Assembly: GCA_026874595.1 (NCBI GenBank)
Contig: CM049307.1
Span: 74,874,643 to 74,938,642 of the forward strand
DNA length: 64,000 bases
Source of the DNA: Sipunculus nudus
Lineage: Eukaryota; Annelida; Sipuncula; Golfingiida; Sipunculidae
Direction: 5' to 3'
Shown here: in pieces, positions 45,266 to 58,859 of the stretch
How positions within the stretch are numbered: the first letter of the stretch is position 1
Layout: each line of letters begins with the position of its first letter
The notes under the pieces: generated by a model
Told to the model about the DNA's origin: nothing
Databases searched by the model: none
The model's input: only the letters and a program-made list of their open reading frames with translations
Program-made: the position numbers and the translations under genes

Positions 45266-47545
45266 TTATGTTTGAGCTATTTTCCAGTCGAACATAAATA
45301 TATAAATATTTTTCCGTATTACCACATCAAAGTTATCTAGTCCATTAACTACATACATTGCCTTGGTACTATGAATTCTAGAATAGTTAAGAAACCGTCT
45401 GAGTACGTTATTACAACCAAGCCTGATTTTACTGTACATCTGTTTTGAATAATTACACCACAGTGTGACATTATAAAAATTTGAACAGTATGCTTGGTAC
45501 AAGGATGCAAGGACCGGCGGTGAACATTTACTAAATTTACGCAAAAGAATATTACTTCGTGCATATAAACGTCTCAACTGCTTTAACATATGTTCATGAT
45601 CTTGCAGAGTATCTTGAATTACAACACCTAAATATTTCACTTTTGATACAAACTTAATTTCCAAGCCTCCTAATGTCACCTTTGGACCGACAAGATTGTA
45701 ACCTTTTGGTCTGACCACCAAACATTCTGTTTTCTGAGGAAATATCATAATATCACAAGAAGTACCATAGCTTTGACAAATGTCCAATAGATTATGTAGT
45801 CCCTTTGCACTTGGTGCAATGAGGCAAAGGTCATCTGCATAAAAAATATGATTTACTGAAAGGTCATTAATTTGGCAACCATTATTACTCTTGTTTAGTA
45901 AATAGCTTAGGTCATCCACATATAAAGCAAACAGGTGTGGCGATAACACACTTTAGTGTCTGACACCATTAGTCACATTAAAAAACTCTGATGTACATGA
46001 ACCCCATTTCACACAAAATCGTTGTTTCTGGTACCAGTACATAAGGATACGAACAACAAATATAGGTACATTTCTAGCAATAAGCTTACGAAACAATGCC
46101 CAGTGATTTATTCGGTCAAATCCTTTAGAAGCATCCAAGAAACTGACAAACACGGGACTATTAAATTTTCTGTAGTATTCTACTGTAGTTTTTAGTGTAT
46201 ACAGTGCACCATGTATACTGTACCATGTCCTTTCTTAAATCCAAATTGATTATCACATGTACCAATAATATTCTTTATTTTCTGCAACAAAACAAATTCA
46301 AATATCTTTGACATAATAGTAACAAGAGCTATTGGTCTGTAATTATTCTTATAATTTATTTTACCATTTTTATTCTTTACTGAAGGAACAATTATGGTAT
46401 CCATCAAACCTGTAGGAATATAGCCATGATTTACACTAGATGAGAACAAAAAAGACAGTAACACTTCTATTTGCTTATCAGCATATTTATAGTGCTCAGC
46501 ACTCAGACAGTCCAATCCAGCAGATTTACCAGACTTCAACCTTTTAATTGCGTCAGCAACTTCTAAGGAAGTAAAATTAATTCCTTCACTGCAAATATTG
46601 TTACACTGGTGCATGACTAGCTGTTTATGTGTTGACGATTTAATGCAATTCAGAAGGTTACAATAGTGGCTTTTCCACAATATAGATATATTCTGTTCTC
46701 CAACCACACCATCAATATTAGTAGAAAGGGGTACCTTAGACTTATAAGATTTACGAACTTCCTTCCAAAAGGATTTTTTATCTCTGTTTTCAACACATTT
46801 TGCCATAGCATCATGCAGCTCTCAACTGATCCTCATTCTGTTGACATTGTCTTAGAGCATATTTAAACTGAAGACGAGATTGTCTCATGGACTCACATGC
46901 AGGCCCAGACCTTGGTTTGCCTTGGCCTCTCGAGATAACATAATTATGACGTGCTTCAGTATGGAGAGCTTCTACATAATCATTCCAACCTGGTAGAATA
47001 TAATCTCTATGAAAATTACTTTTACATTTAGTATGCGTTTTGTAGCCAGCATATCGAAGAGATTCACAGATGCTTTTGTACAGAACATCAATATCACGTA
47101 AGTGAGTTGTGTCTGTACACCTGACATTTGTACACAGTAAAGTATTTTTTGGTAATTTAATATCCGACAGCATATTCTGGGTATAATCCCTATAACTGTT
47201 TAAACTTATCTTATCAGAGATTGACCAATTTACAACTGAGAACTGATTTATTAAAAGTACTGTAACTTTAGTCACCTGAGAACATTTTTCCTTATTCAGC
47301 GAGATATTGATAACAGCATGAAGTACTATATATATAGATGATCTGAGCAAGGACTTTTTGGGCTAACAAAAATATCACCAATTAACGGATATACATTACC
47401 ACTACACAAAATATGGTCTAACCATGAAGTGGTGTTGTGTTCATGGCTGATAAAAGTGTAGAATCCGCTGTCTCTACCAAACTTTTCATAATCAGCTACT
47501 ATCATATTTGTCGCATTACAAAAAAGCTAAAAGCTGTTCTTCAAA
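45266..47545 (-). pseudogene. Non-LTR retrotransposon (LINE), 5' truncated and disabled
   Basis: On the minus strand one broken reading frame runs from the C-terminal part of an APE-type endonuclease (SWLDHILCS and the SDH triad end, about 47,345-47,540), through a linker, into a reverse transcriptase. RT parts are GKSAGLDCLSAEHYKY and NYRPIALVTIMSKIFE (46,192-46,806), a DASKGFDRINHW block with the RT palm (45,953-46,153) and the catalytic FYADDLCLIAPSAKG block (45,266-45,949), and a downstream thumb-like part. At least one frameshift near 46,190, an in-frame stop near 45,951 and one or two frameshifts near 47,340-47,530 break it. The order endonuclease-RT and the YADD form identify a LINE; clade is not assigned. 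No ORF1 or 5' region is present. Confidence 0.9.
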
Positions 47546-50440
47546 CAAGGTACAATACAAATATGTCATAAGAAAATACGAAATAATTTGAAGGGTTTTG
47601 GCAAGGGATGCTGGGTTTTTGGGTTTATAAGACGCCAAGGGAAAAATTTTGAATCAGATTTCTTGTAAAGCATGCAGTAGAACCTTGGTGCTTGTAGAAA
47701 AAAAACCAGTACTTGTTCTTAGCTGGTTATTTCTTATCACGGTTGGCATGTTTACTGCTGATAGTTTTGGACAGCGGTAACTTTAGGCACAGAAGTTCAG
47801 CGGTGGCAATGTCGTTATTTCATAGATTTGAAACGTGGCTGTCACGCTAAGCGCGTGTGTACTCCCAGGCCGGGAATAAAACCACGTGGGGGCTCACGTT
47901 AAGGAACTGGTTCAACAGTCATTTTAACGACACTCCAGGTCTGACTTGATAGAATATTTTATTGGTACCTATCTCCTGATAGTATATACAGGGATAAGTT
48001 GTGGTGTATTGATTTTTTTTCCTCGATGACATTTTGTGGATGCAGCTTTGGTGCTACACCTGTCATATAGATACATATGAGTCACATGGGGGCACGTGAT
48101 ACGCTTATGTAATAATAACAATGTCACAAAAATTAAACATATGTCCTCATAATTTAAGGGACGATATGCAGAACTGTTTGGCCTATGGTGATACCCGGAC
48201 GCATAGATATTTATAGAATTATGTTTTGCGTGGGTGTGTGTGTGTTGTGGTGGTGAGGGGGGAGGGGGGTAGTGGATTAATAGCCAAGACAGAATGATTT
48301 TTTTTTATGCTTGACACCTTGGCCTTGTACCCTCTTTACCAATTAACTTTCTATGTCGAAAACACAATCTTTAAAAATTTCCAGATATAGAAATTTCGAG
48401 ATTGTGAAAAAAATGAATTATTTTCATATAAGAAAATATACATTTCATAATTAGTTGGATGGAGTGAAGAGAGTTATGATATTCTGGGAGAGAAGTTTAT
48501 CCCGTTTGTCATTGGAAGAGATGTCCGGAATTTTTGAGTGGGTGTCCTTATAGCTTACTCCAGCGAGTGGGCGGGGACCTCTGCATGAACACTTTTGATT
48601 GCGCACCCCCCCCCCCCCTCCCCACCCCCTCACGCTTTCTCTGCAGAGAAAAGGTCCGTGCATGCCATGACATGATTGAAATGTGGCAAAAATCAATTAT
48701 GATTTCAATGTTGCTATGGTAAGTATATAAAGAAAAGTTTGTAATGGGAAAAGTGCTCTTTGATATCATCAGTTTGGATAAAATAAATAAGGTCAGAGTG
48801 TCAGTTACAACCACAAAAACATTTACATAATCAAAACAGTAATGTTGACTTCAAAATGACCTAATAATCATAAATGTGGAATGTGTTATTTATTTATTAT
48901 ATTTACTGCTGATAAACGATGTAAACGTGACTAAAACTCAAAACAATACCTAGCGCCATTGAAAGGTGATAATAGAATCAATCTACGGACAAATAAACAA
49001 GCCTTTGTCGTCTAGACATGCATCCAGTCAAATTATAAAGATATCTCTCAGTATCAAATTGACGACTTAATCTCATGAAAGACGCTTTGTCTAATGTTTT
49101 CTAAAATAAACGCTCTAGGAGCCACAATGCCAAATCCTCCAATGAATATGAATAGGCATTTAATCATACAGAATCTGTCTGCTCCCAAAGAACGCACAGA
49201 CAGTTCTATATGAAGTTCTTGATAAATTGTTCGTTGCACTGTGAGTGTCCCGTAATATTGGAATATGAAAAAATTGAGCGCATAATGAATAATTGCGTTA
49301 ATTAAAAATCGTATTTCGGCCATATCCAACTTCATACTACCAAGTTTATGACACGACCACGCATTAACAGACCTTGATTCCGTGACCCTGTCTGGCATCT
49401 ATTTCATGAAAATTGAACAAGACTGCAAGTGTTTAGGTTGAAATCACAACTGTCAATCAAACTCAACCAAAAGAATGTAGGCAATACACTATTCACACGC
49501 CGTCTGAGCAAGAACACATGCATGTATATAAAACGTACGCTCTGAACACAGCGCGTGACCTTCCACTCACACGCTGTGAGAAATATCAGGATTCTTCAGG
49601 TTTGGCAACACCCAGTCAGTTTGCGCTGGATAAAGTAAAATCTGATTGGCTCTGCGTTTAAACAAATATGCAGAACTGGTAGAAGAAATTTGAGTGGCTT
49701 AGCTTGTAAAAAATTACGGCTGCGCCCGTGGCAAACTCGTGTAGCACTCGTGAACGGAAATATGCAGACATTGGGGGATAACTGACCTCAGGCCACACCA
49801 GCAAGTCAGTATAGAGACTGTGTTGAAAGTTGACGATTGCATCGTGTGTATTCTATCGGGGGGGGGGGGGACGGAAAAAGTCTGGGCTACCAAGCGCTTT
49901 CCACCGCAGTGCAAAGCGACCGGGTACCTCGAAGAACATTCTATTTTGCTGGTGATATCTGCAATGTGATTGGTTACGCAGGACAGAGACAGTACCGCCT
50001 GGTGGCCAAACCTGAACAGCAACCGCGGTTTATTGCAGCGGGTAGTGTAGCGAAAATATTTAGTTGAGCATAGCGTAACCGCTGCTTATGGGGTGTTCAT
50101 AAAACGGGTCAGGCTGATGTGATTGGTAAGATTGTCGCTGCCTTCCCGGCAATGTTAAACATTTGATCAAAACATTACACTAGACGTCCGCGTAAAACAA
50201 GTGTACAAGAGTCTTTTGATTGGTTCAATTACTTTATTCATTTTTTCATGAAATCGATTCCAGAGAGGGTCGCGGTATTAAGATCTGTGAATATGATACA
50301 TTCATGTCACGTCAAACACTTGGTAAAACGAAGATAGTCATATCCATTCGTAACACAGATAAACTGTACTTTATATTTTGAAAGTCATTTCATGATTTTA
50401 ATATATCAGTATTACACGTAACTAAACAGGACATGAAATT
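47546..50440. other. Probable intron, no element recognised
   Basis: It contains a C run at 48,606-48,618 and a G run at 49,858-49,870. The 114-codon minus frame at 49,054-49,398 and the 76-codon plus frame at 49,837-50,067 lack known motifs and coding context. Confidence 0.4.
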
Positions 50441-50465
50441 ATTATTAACAGGGAGAGTTTAACCC

Positions 50466-50510
<45 letters not shown>

Positions 50511-50698
50511 GCAGACATCCCATAGCATAAACAAGTCGCCAGTATAGAACTTAAGGTGCAGAAGCTTTGTTTTAATACCATTCACAGACACATTAGGTGC
50601 AAAATGTCCCATTTCTCCACAGAGCATATCAGTTTCTATGCAAAAAGAGCCTTTGGTTTAGCAAAGCTTAATTTACTGGTACCTTTACTTGAATGTAT

Positions 50699-52138
50699 AA
50701 CTAGAATACGGGTAGTCAACAAGCGACTACGTGTCTCTGCCGAGATCAGAGTGGGAGTGGTGAAGTTAGGCATGGAATGAGTGGCAAGGGGAAATAGAGT
50801 GAGGTGTGTTGCATATAAGCATGGATGTCTGCAGCCGAAATCTGTATGTAGGTGGCGCCACCTAACACAAAATCAAGAAAGATATCCAAGTTGTATACAT
50901 ATGCACAATTTTACTTGTATATGAGTGATTTTATCCCACAGCAGACAAACAGATAGACGCTGTGCAAAAAATGGTGGTAGATGGCGCCACCAATTTTGTG
51001 TATGATTAAGAGCTATGTGAGATCTATATACATGCAAAATTTCAGGGGGATATGTCAAACCAGTCCTGAGATAATAGCCTGAATGTCTGCAGCGTAAACA
51101 TAAATGTAGGTGGCTCCACCTTCCACAAAATCGAGAAGGCCATCCAAGATGTATAAACATGCAAAATTTTAGGCAGATAAGTCAAACCACTACTGAGATA
51201 TGAGTGATTTTATCCCACGATAGACAAACAGAAGGACGCTGATAAAAAGCTATGAGAGATCTATACACATGCAAAAGTTCAGGGGGATATGTCAAACCAA
51301 TCCTGAAATATAAGCCTGGATGTCTGCAGCGTAAACATAAATGTAGGAGGCGCCACCTGTCACAAAATCAAGAAAGCTATCCAAGTTGTATAAACATGCA
51401 AAATTTTAGGCAGATAAATCAAACCTCTTCCGAGTGATTTTATCCCACGGCAGACAAACAGACGGACGCTGTGCAGAAATGGTAACAAGTGGCGCCACCA
51501 GTTTTACGTATGATAAAAAGCTATGTGAGATCTATACACCTGCAAAATTTTAAAAGGATATGTCAAACCAGTCCTGAGATAACAGCCTGTATGTCTGCAG
51601 CCTGAACGTGAATGTAGGTGGCGCAGCCTATCATAAAATCAAGAAAGCTATCCAGGATGTATACACATGCAAAATTTCAGGTGGATAGGTTTAACCAATG
51701 CAGAGATACGAGTGATTTTATCCAAGGGCGAATGAACAGATGGACGCTATGCATAAAAGGTTGCAGGTGGCGCCACCATTTTTAGTGTATGTTATAAAGC
51801 TATCCAAGGGCTACATTTGTGCAAAATATTTAGCCTGGTCGGTCAAACAGTTTCCGAGATATGTGGCTACATTTGTGCAAAATTTTTAGCCTGGTCGGTC
51901 AAACGGTTCCCGATATATGTGTGGAAACAGACGGACAAATGGACGCTAGGCAGAGAGGGAAGGCCAGAGGTAAACCAAATATGAGGGCGCAGCAGTTCAC
52001 ATGAGACCCGATCAAAATTCCGAATTAAAAAAAAAAATTCCCCAGTGGCTACGGAGGATTCTCCGGACACCAAGCGGCGGCGGCGGCGTGCAACTGGAAA
52101 CATAGTATCCGCAAAACTCTGTTTTGACGGATACAATT
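50699..52138 (+). mobile_element. G-family element G3
   Basis: It runs from AACTAGAATACGGGTAGT to the hairpin 52105-52134 (GTATCCGCAAAAC and TTTTGACGGATAC). The core has four to five diverged units with GGTGGCGCCACC or one-base variants near 50,850, 50,982, 51,349, 51,488 and 51,766. Compared with G1 and G2, the 5' motif is mutated (GTCTCTGCCG). Confidence 0.85.
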
Positions 52139-55100
52139 AATCACATTTCCATGGTGTGTCCAGTCAAGCATAAGTATACCTTGGCGCTAGAATTACATGT
52201 CAGTGTAACATGGCCATCCGTAAGGTAAACTCTCAGTGGGATAGCCATATCCATGCGAACCAGGGTCAGGCGGTACATGTATCCTGTAGCGGTATAGCTA
52301 CTTGGACATCCGTCCTCAGCAGTTAAAGAACAAGCAGCCAGCTTGAGAATGGGCCAGATACATGTTATTCAATAGCGCTTGTATTAAAGTGTCTCACTTC
52401 AGATACAAAATGTACATGCATTCATGCCTTCAAGGAATTTGTAATATGGCTCCTAAAGTGTGCATTTAAGACAATGATACAGAGCAGCTTGTATTTTAGA
52501 TAAGTCTGTCAGATGCTAAGAGGGATAAACCTTTGTAATTTGACGGGCCGTGCAGAAGACAAAGCCATGTTCATCAGTCTCTGTTTGTGATTCCTTTATC
52601 ACTAAGAAACAGCGCTGCATATTTGGGGGGGGGGGGGGGGGGGGGGGTTATTATGCATGTAAAAGTTACACAGCTATTTCTTTTTGCCCAAACACAACAG
52701 AAAGATTATAGCTTAAATATAAGCCGATTTCAAGATAAATCCGCGAGGAACTCTAAATCAAATTTCGTTCATAATAGTGCGGTTTGAAACAAGTCATTGT
52801 GATTTATTTTATAAATGTTTTATTTGTAACCATTCATCATTTCAATAGAAAACGTACTCAACACAAAGTGTATTTCATATTGATAAATTGGAGTTAACCC
52901 AATTCAAATGGAACCATTTCACGAAATGAGTAATGGTCGTAGCATGCAAGTCCCATCCTTAATTGAAATTCATACGACATCTGCCTATTTACACAGCAGC
53001 ACGGGTTTGTGACATCATAGGCATATAATTGACGCAAACGAGTCTCAACGATAAAAAAACTGAAGTTTTATTTTTTCATAGTCTGTAACTGGACGTAACG
53101 TTTCAAAGTAGGTCCCGTCTATATTGAGGATGGTTCGTATTTACAAAGAAAAAACTAGTTTATGTTTTATGGACCCTGAGATCTACCATTTGTTGCGAGC
53201 AGACGAATTTTATTTTTATTATTTTTTTTTCAATTTACCGGACGGGACATGATACGTGGCATTTTGCAAATTGACATGATAATACAAGATTTGCTTTAGC
53301 TTTTGGAATGGACATATATTTAACGGAATACCGCTTGTATACACTTTAAAAATCCGTCTCAGCTTTAAACAAAGTATACCGTTTATATCTATCGGTAATA
53401 TTCGGTAAAAGCTGGGTCTCTGAACCAGAACTGAAAATTTTATTCGTAAAAAGGACTTTATTCAAATAGATTATCAGAAAATTTATAGAAAGCAAATTTT
53501 ATTTCTAGTTAAAGTTAGTTTCAATGCGGGACTGTGTATTCCTTGATCATTTCATATATTCCATTTGTTTGATGGCATTAAACTGTGGATGCCTTTCACT
53601 CATTGCCATGTATAGATTGTTTGTGAGCGGATAATACTGTATGGGTTTTGAGATGCTTATATGCTTTATTGGATCACGACGCCAAGGAAACAGCTACAGT
53701 TACAGTTATTACAACCTGTCGTTCAATATGAGAATAAATGACGGTAATAAAATACCAATTCTCAATCAAAGAAAGTTCCTCAAGTAACACTACAGTCCTA
53801 CTTCAGAGCTGAAATACAGTGATACCTTGTCCCAGACGGAGATAATACGGTATTTCCACTTCATTCCTTCCAGCTCCAGCTCAAGATATATGTATAATTC
53901 TTAACTGTTTATAAGGGACAAAGTGATAATAGTGTCTGGACCATTTACAGTAAACAGACATATAAAGTATCTCAGGAACTTAGCCAGTTTGAAACCTGCC
54001 GAGTCTAATTTGGATATATCACCTTCCCTGATGTCAGGGAATGAGGCCGAGTCTAGGTGTCCACAAGAAATCTAAAATTTTGGCAAGAATTCCTAACAGG
54101 AACTCGAATTTTCCTTAACCGAAATAAAGACCAGCTTGCTACTCTACCTGAATTGAAAGTTAACGAAGTACTCTAACCAATCTCTTGAGTCATGAGATTG
54201 GCTTTGAATCTGATCTGAATCTAGACTAAATTTACCGGGACCAGACTTTTAAACTTTCTGTACTTGTTTCTAGTTTGCTTTCCTCCGTTTTTAGTATTGG
54301 TATCCCTCTTGGGATATTAGGGGAGATGCAATGTGGAATACGTATGACCAGCAATATGCTCCAGTAATATAAGAAATGGCGTGGGAAGGCTGATTTCCCT
54401 CATTTCTTCTACGGTATCAACTTAAAGCCTGTCTTAACTTCATCTTCTGCGGAGTACTATACATTACATTGCTTAATAAGTCGGAGAGCATCCAGGGTGT
54501 GCATACCTCCTCCAGTTTATGACTTTATCCCATATGCATCAGCATTTGTTTTTGATAAGCGAAACGTTTTATCAAACTCTTTCCCCTTTCAAGAAGAACC
54601 GCTTCCGTTTGAAATCCATTCGTATATCTTAATTGCACATCGCCAATAAATAGACAAATCTGAACAGTGACAAATATGTAACATCAACGGACGTTGAACC
54701 ATATTGATTGTATGGCTAGATAAATGAAGTGACACTTGGACGTAACAAGTAGCAGTCACTGATGTTGCGGAAGAATTCTTCTTAGATGTATTGATTGTTA
54801 GATATGATAATACACGAATTAGATAAAAGAAGAAAAACTCCGAGTTATATAACTCCTTGGAAGAAAGTCAGACGTTCGAAACAAGACTGAATTTTTAATA
54901 GTACCTAGCCGTTCTACTTAGGGAATGAAGTTTACCAAAGGAATATAAAGAGGCTTAATTCAAGTCACATGACCCAGATGTGGGCCTTTGAGGTATATTC
55001 TTTCACATATTTAACTTGTTTATTCTGTCTTTGTCTCCTGTAGTATAAAACAGCATGATGTCCTCGTTACTGAGTGTCAGAGCTTTTACCCGGGGAACAT

Positions 55101-56514
55101 TTTGTTCCAAAAAGTTTTAAAGCAGCTGTGATATTGCAACTCAGCGTAATCATCATGTTTCGAAAAATTGCTTTCAAAGTAGTTTCGGGCATATCTTCTC
55201 TTTATAACTCCTGAAATCAAATGACACAAAACATTTTCTATGTTTCATGGTGCAAACTATAGCCCCTACATAAATATTTAACAAAGAATCAAAGTATAGA
55301 GAAAATGCAATGAAAGAGTATATCTTTGATATCCAAGGAAACACTAAAGGAAAATCACTAAAAAATAAACACATTCGAGCACTTACATCATCGGTTTACT
55401 TAAATGGAACAAAAGTTTGCAGGCAGTCGGTGGTCTCATGAATGGCTAATAAACAATTTTAAGAAGGGGATATTTCTCCCGTGACGTAAATAACACAGTA
55501 CCCTTAATGTCACCAAAAACTCGTATGTGGTGTCCTAGCTTTTAGCATAAACTCATATATGAGGTTTCTACACAATTAGATGTGACATTTATTGAGCTGA
55601 TTGAATGTATAATGGTCGTTATAAAATAACACGGCGTGTTTAATAGTGCAAAGCAGCCATCCGTTGTGCATGATGTAATTCTAAATTTTAAACATCCCAC
55701 AAATTTTAATATTGGTCCTTTGCAAGTAAAGGGAATGTTCTTGAAGGTTTTTTGCAGCAGTAATTGTCAAAATAAAGTTACCTTATATCTTTATTATATG
55801 AATTCATGTGTGTCCTTACGTAAAGAGGATAATCAAAATGGACTAGTTAAATTAAATCGCACTTCATGCCATGCTTTCTTGACAGAAACTTCAGGCATTT
55901 TACATATATTAAAAGGAATTGTCCAAATTCACTTTTTACTGAAAAGGACAGATTTCACAAGAATTCATTTTTATTCTTCAACATGAGCAAGATTATCGGG
56001 AAATAATCTATTTCATTACATGTTTTCAAATTCACTTAAAAAAGAAAGAAGAAGCATTAGACATGTATTTAATTTGTATAATCAATTTATATAAGAATAA
56101 TTAATGAGTATATAAAAATGTTGAATGAACAGTCTGGAAAAAAACTTTTCATTTAGGAAAAGAACTGCTGTCACAATAATATTGCACTATTCGCACTTTC
56201 ATTTACCCTGACAATAAACCAGAGAGCTTTAGCCAGCTATAATTTATAAAAGAATCTTAAACGGACACTTGGATATTAAACCTTTCACTCATTAAAATAA
56301 GAAAGGTTTTTTAAAATGACATTTAAAATTTGTTGACCATTCTGACCTTGGCATTAAAAAAAAGTCGTCAAAAAGAATGAAAGCAAAAGTCCTACTGTTT
56401 TATATGAGGAGTAATTTGTTTCAAATATAACATATTTGCAAAGTTATAGAAATTTTCTCTTCTGATCCCATCCTAAGATCAAAGATTGGCAAATATTTAT
56501 CGCAGGAGTAGTAT
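52139..56514. other. Longest stretch without a recognised element
   Basis: About 4.4 kb with only a 24-base G run (52,625-52,648). No exon was identified, including the 116-codon plus frame at 55,636-55,986, which has a mixed, non-repetitive composition but no known motif. Confidence 0.45.
52625..52648 (+). repeat. G homopolymer, 24 bases
   Basis: The longest of about ten G or C runs (others: 1,041-1,058; 13,697-13,716; 30,356-30,371; 36,701-36,715; 40,115-40,129; 48,606-48,618; 49,858-49,870; 57,534-57,543; 57,870-57,886). Several lie inside mobile elements. Confidence 0.95.
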
Positions 56515-56516
56515 AC

Positions 56517-58716
56517 AAGCAAGGGACCCGTGGGTCACAGCGCTCACCTAAAGTTTGAAATTTTTGCAAATGCTAAATATTCAAAATAATTTATTGTAAT
56601 GTTTTTCATGTATATAAGCATATGAGAAGGTAAGAGGAAAGGGGACCTTCTACTTGGTTATAGTAAAGTTCTAAATATATGATTGCAAACTAATACTCTG
56701 ACAAGACTGTCATGAAGAAAAACAGTAAAAGTTTTGAGATACTGTGATGCAAATGAAAAATTTCAGATGGACAGGCAAGTAGACAGGAGGGAATAATACC
56801 TTTATTTCACTTTCAAGGGAATAAGTTTATATTAAAGCCTAATTTTTAGCATGTCCCTTTTTTCATTAATATTTTTATCAAATTCATTTTTTATTGACAA
56901 TTTTTATAAATTTGTAATAAAAAAATATGAAAATATAAGTTAAAATATTAGAATTCTGATTTATAATCATTATCTATCCAGAGTGTAGCTCATATTGAGT
57001 CATATAATGCATCAACATATATTTCATTATCTTTAAATTACAAATGTTTAAACTGAATTTAAAAGAAAATAATGCCACAACATGGCATCTTCAAGATTAT
57101 TCCTTGAATCACTATTAAAAAGGTTTGCACATTGGAGTTATCAGTACATGCTTAATTTTATTCACTGGAATAAAAGATTAAGTAAATTTGATAAAATAAA
57201 AATATCTTGTCAAATAAAGTGTACACACTGTTGGTGAAATGAGGGACAAACAATATCATTATGCTAATTACTATCTCAGCTATAATTTAATACTGGAATA
57301 AATAGTCAATTTTACACCTGGTGAAGTTTTTACTCTTCTGAAGAAAGGAATTACTTATCTGATGAACATCCACACTTTCATAGCCATTCACCACTTTGTG
57401 GACACAATAAAATGTGCACTTTAATCATTGTTACCCTGGTGGTACAACAAAAAAATCTTAAATATAGCCTAGCCTAGGATAAGAATGAATCACATACAGA
57501 AAATTATAACATTCACATGGTATATGCACCATCGGGGGGGGGGAGTGCAGGGCAGAGGGGAAGCCTGCTGGTAGTGGCCAAGCTGAGCCAAGGCAAGGTG
57601 CCTGGGGTGGGTTACATAATGCAAGTGAAGGCTGTACTACTAGGTGGGCTTGATGTAAACAACACTTGACATGGTATATGAAAACTTTAATAAAAGCTAC
57701 TCTTTCAATCAATTCCTTTGAAATTTCAGATTTTAAAAGATTAAATCCTTATGTATATATGCTGTGAAAATTAAATCATTAGTGCTTACAGGGAAAAACT
57801 CGCCATTGCCAAAGTTGGACAGAATTTAAGGAAAAGAAAATAATAACATTCATCTAGTCTATGCACCATGGGGGGGGGGGGGGGGGAATGCAGAGCAGAG
57901 GAGAAGCCTGCTATAGTAGTTGCAAAGCTGAGCCAAGGCAAGCTGCCTGGAGTAGGTTACATAACACAAGTGACGGCTGTACAATTAGGTGGGCTAGATG
58001 TAAACAACACTTGACATAGTGTATGAAAATTTGAATTAAGCTTTTCAATCAATTCCTTTAAAATTTCAGATTTTAACAGATTAAATCCTAGTGTATATAT
58101 GCTGTGAAAATTAAATCAACAGTGTTTACTGGGAAAAAACGTGCCGTTGCCAAAATTGGACAAAATTTAAGGTATTGATTTTTTATTTATGCTAATAACT
58201 TGAAAAATTTGCAAAATTCAGATCTAATTTTGGGTAAATAATTGAATCTTGATTAAATAAAGTTATATCCCTGAAAAAAGTCTTCAGCTTCAGCAATTCT
58301 CATGTATAGTGTGAAAATATATTTCCTGATTTTCTAAAAATTGCATTATATTTGGGCCCATAACTTTAAAATGATACGCAATACTGACCCAATTTTTGTT
58401 ATGTTCATAGAAAATGTATAGAAGAATATGAAAACTAAATATGATCAAAAATAGATCAGTGGTTTTGATATTAGGCAGCCTTGAAGTGTAACAATGGCTT
58501 TTTTTATGGAAAACGGAGGTTTTACCTTAATATCTCGTGGAAACGAAGTCCTAGTGACCTAATTTTTGGTACACCTAACTGTATACAAAATTTTGGATTT
58601 GTAGGTTTAACGGTTTCAAAACGTGCCCTGTTAACGGACGGACGGACGGACGGCCGGACGGAGGACGGACAAGGGAGCACCACTGTAGCTTAGATGACTT
58701 ATACTCAGCTGAGCTA
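56517..58716 (+). mobile_element. T-family element T3
   Basis: The 5' end is CAAGGGACCCGTGGGTCACA with a decayed subterminal motif (GCTCACCT). The 3' hairpin is 58686-58716 (TAGCTTAGATGACT and ACTCAGCTGAGCTA). The GGGGG-TGCAG-GCAGAGG-GAAGCCTG block occurs twice (about 57,534 and 57,870), and a single copy is in T2 at 40,115. It has lost most of the 458-bp core. Confidence 0.83.
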
Positions 58717-58859
58717 AAAGAACATGCTGCAACCAAAAAATGCCCTACTTTTCGCATATTTTCATCCACCCACACAATAAATCAGACGAGTGTTGCTAAA
58801 ACCTGGTACCAATTTAAATATTTAAGGCGATGGGTTGAAAAAAGGAACCGTAATAGGCC

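Noticed and set aside
49054-49398. Minus-strand 114-codon frame
   Set aside because: It has a hydrophobic, mixed composition but no motif, no splice sites that connect it, and no neighbour evidence. Left as unassigned open DNA.
55636-55986. Plus-strand 116-codon frame
   Set aside because: Length alone is not enough in AT-rich DNA. There is no known motif and no clear acceptor or donor framing it.
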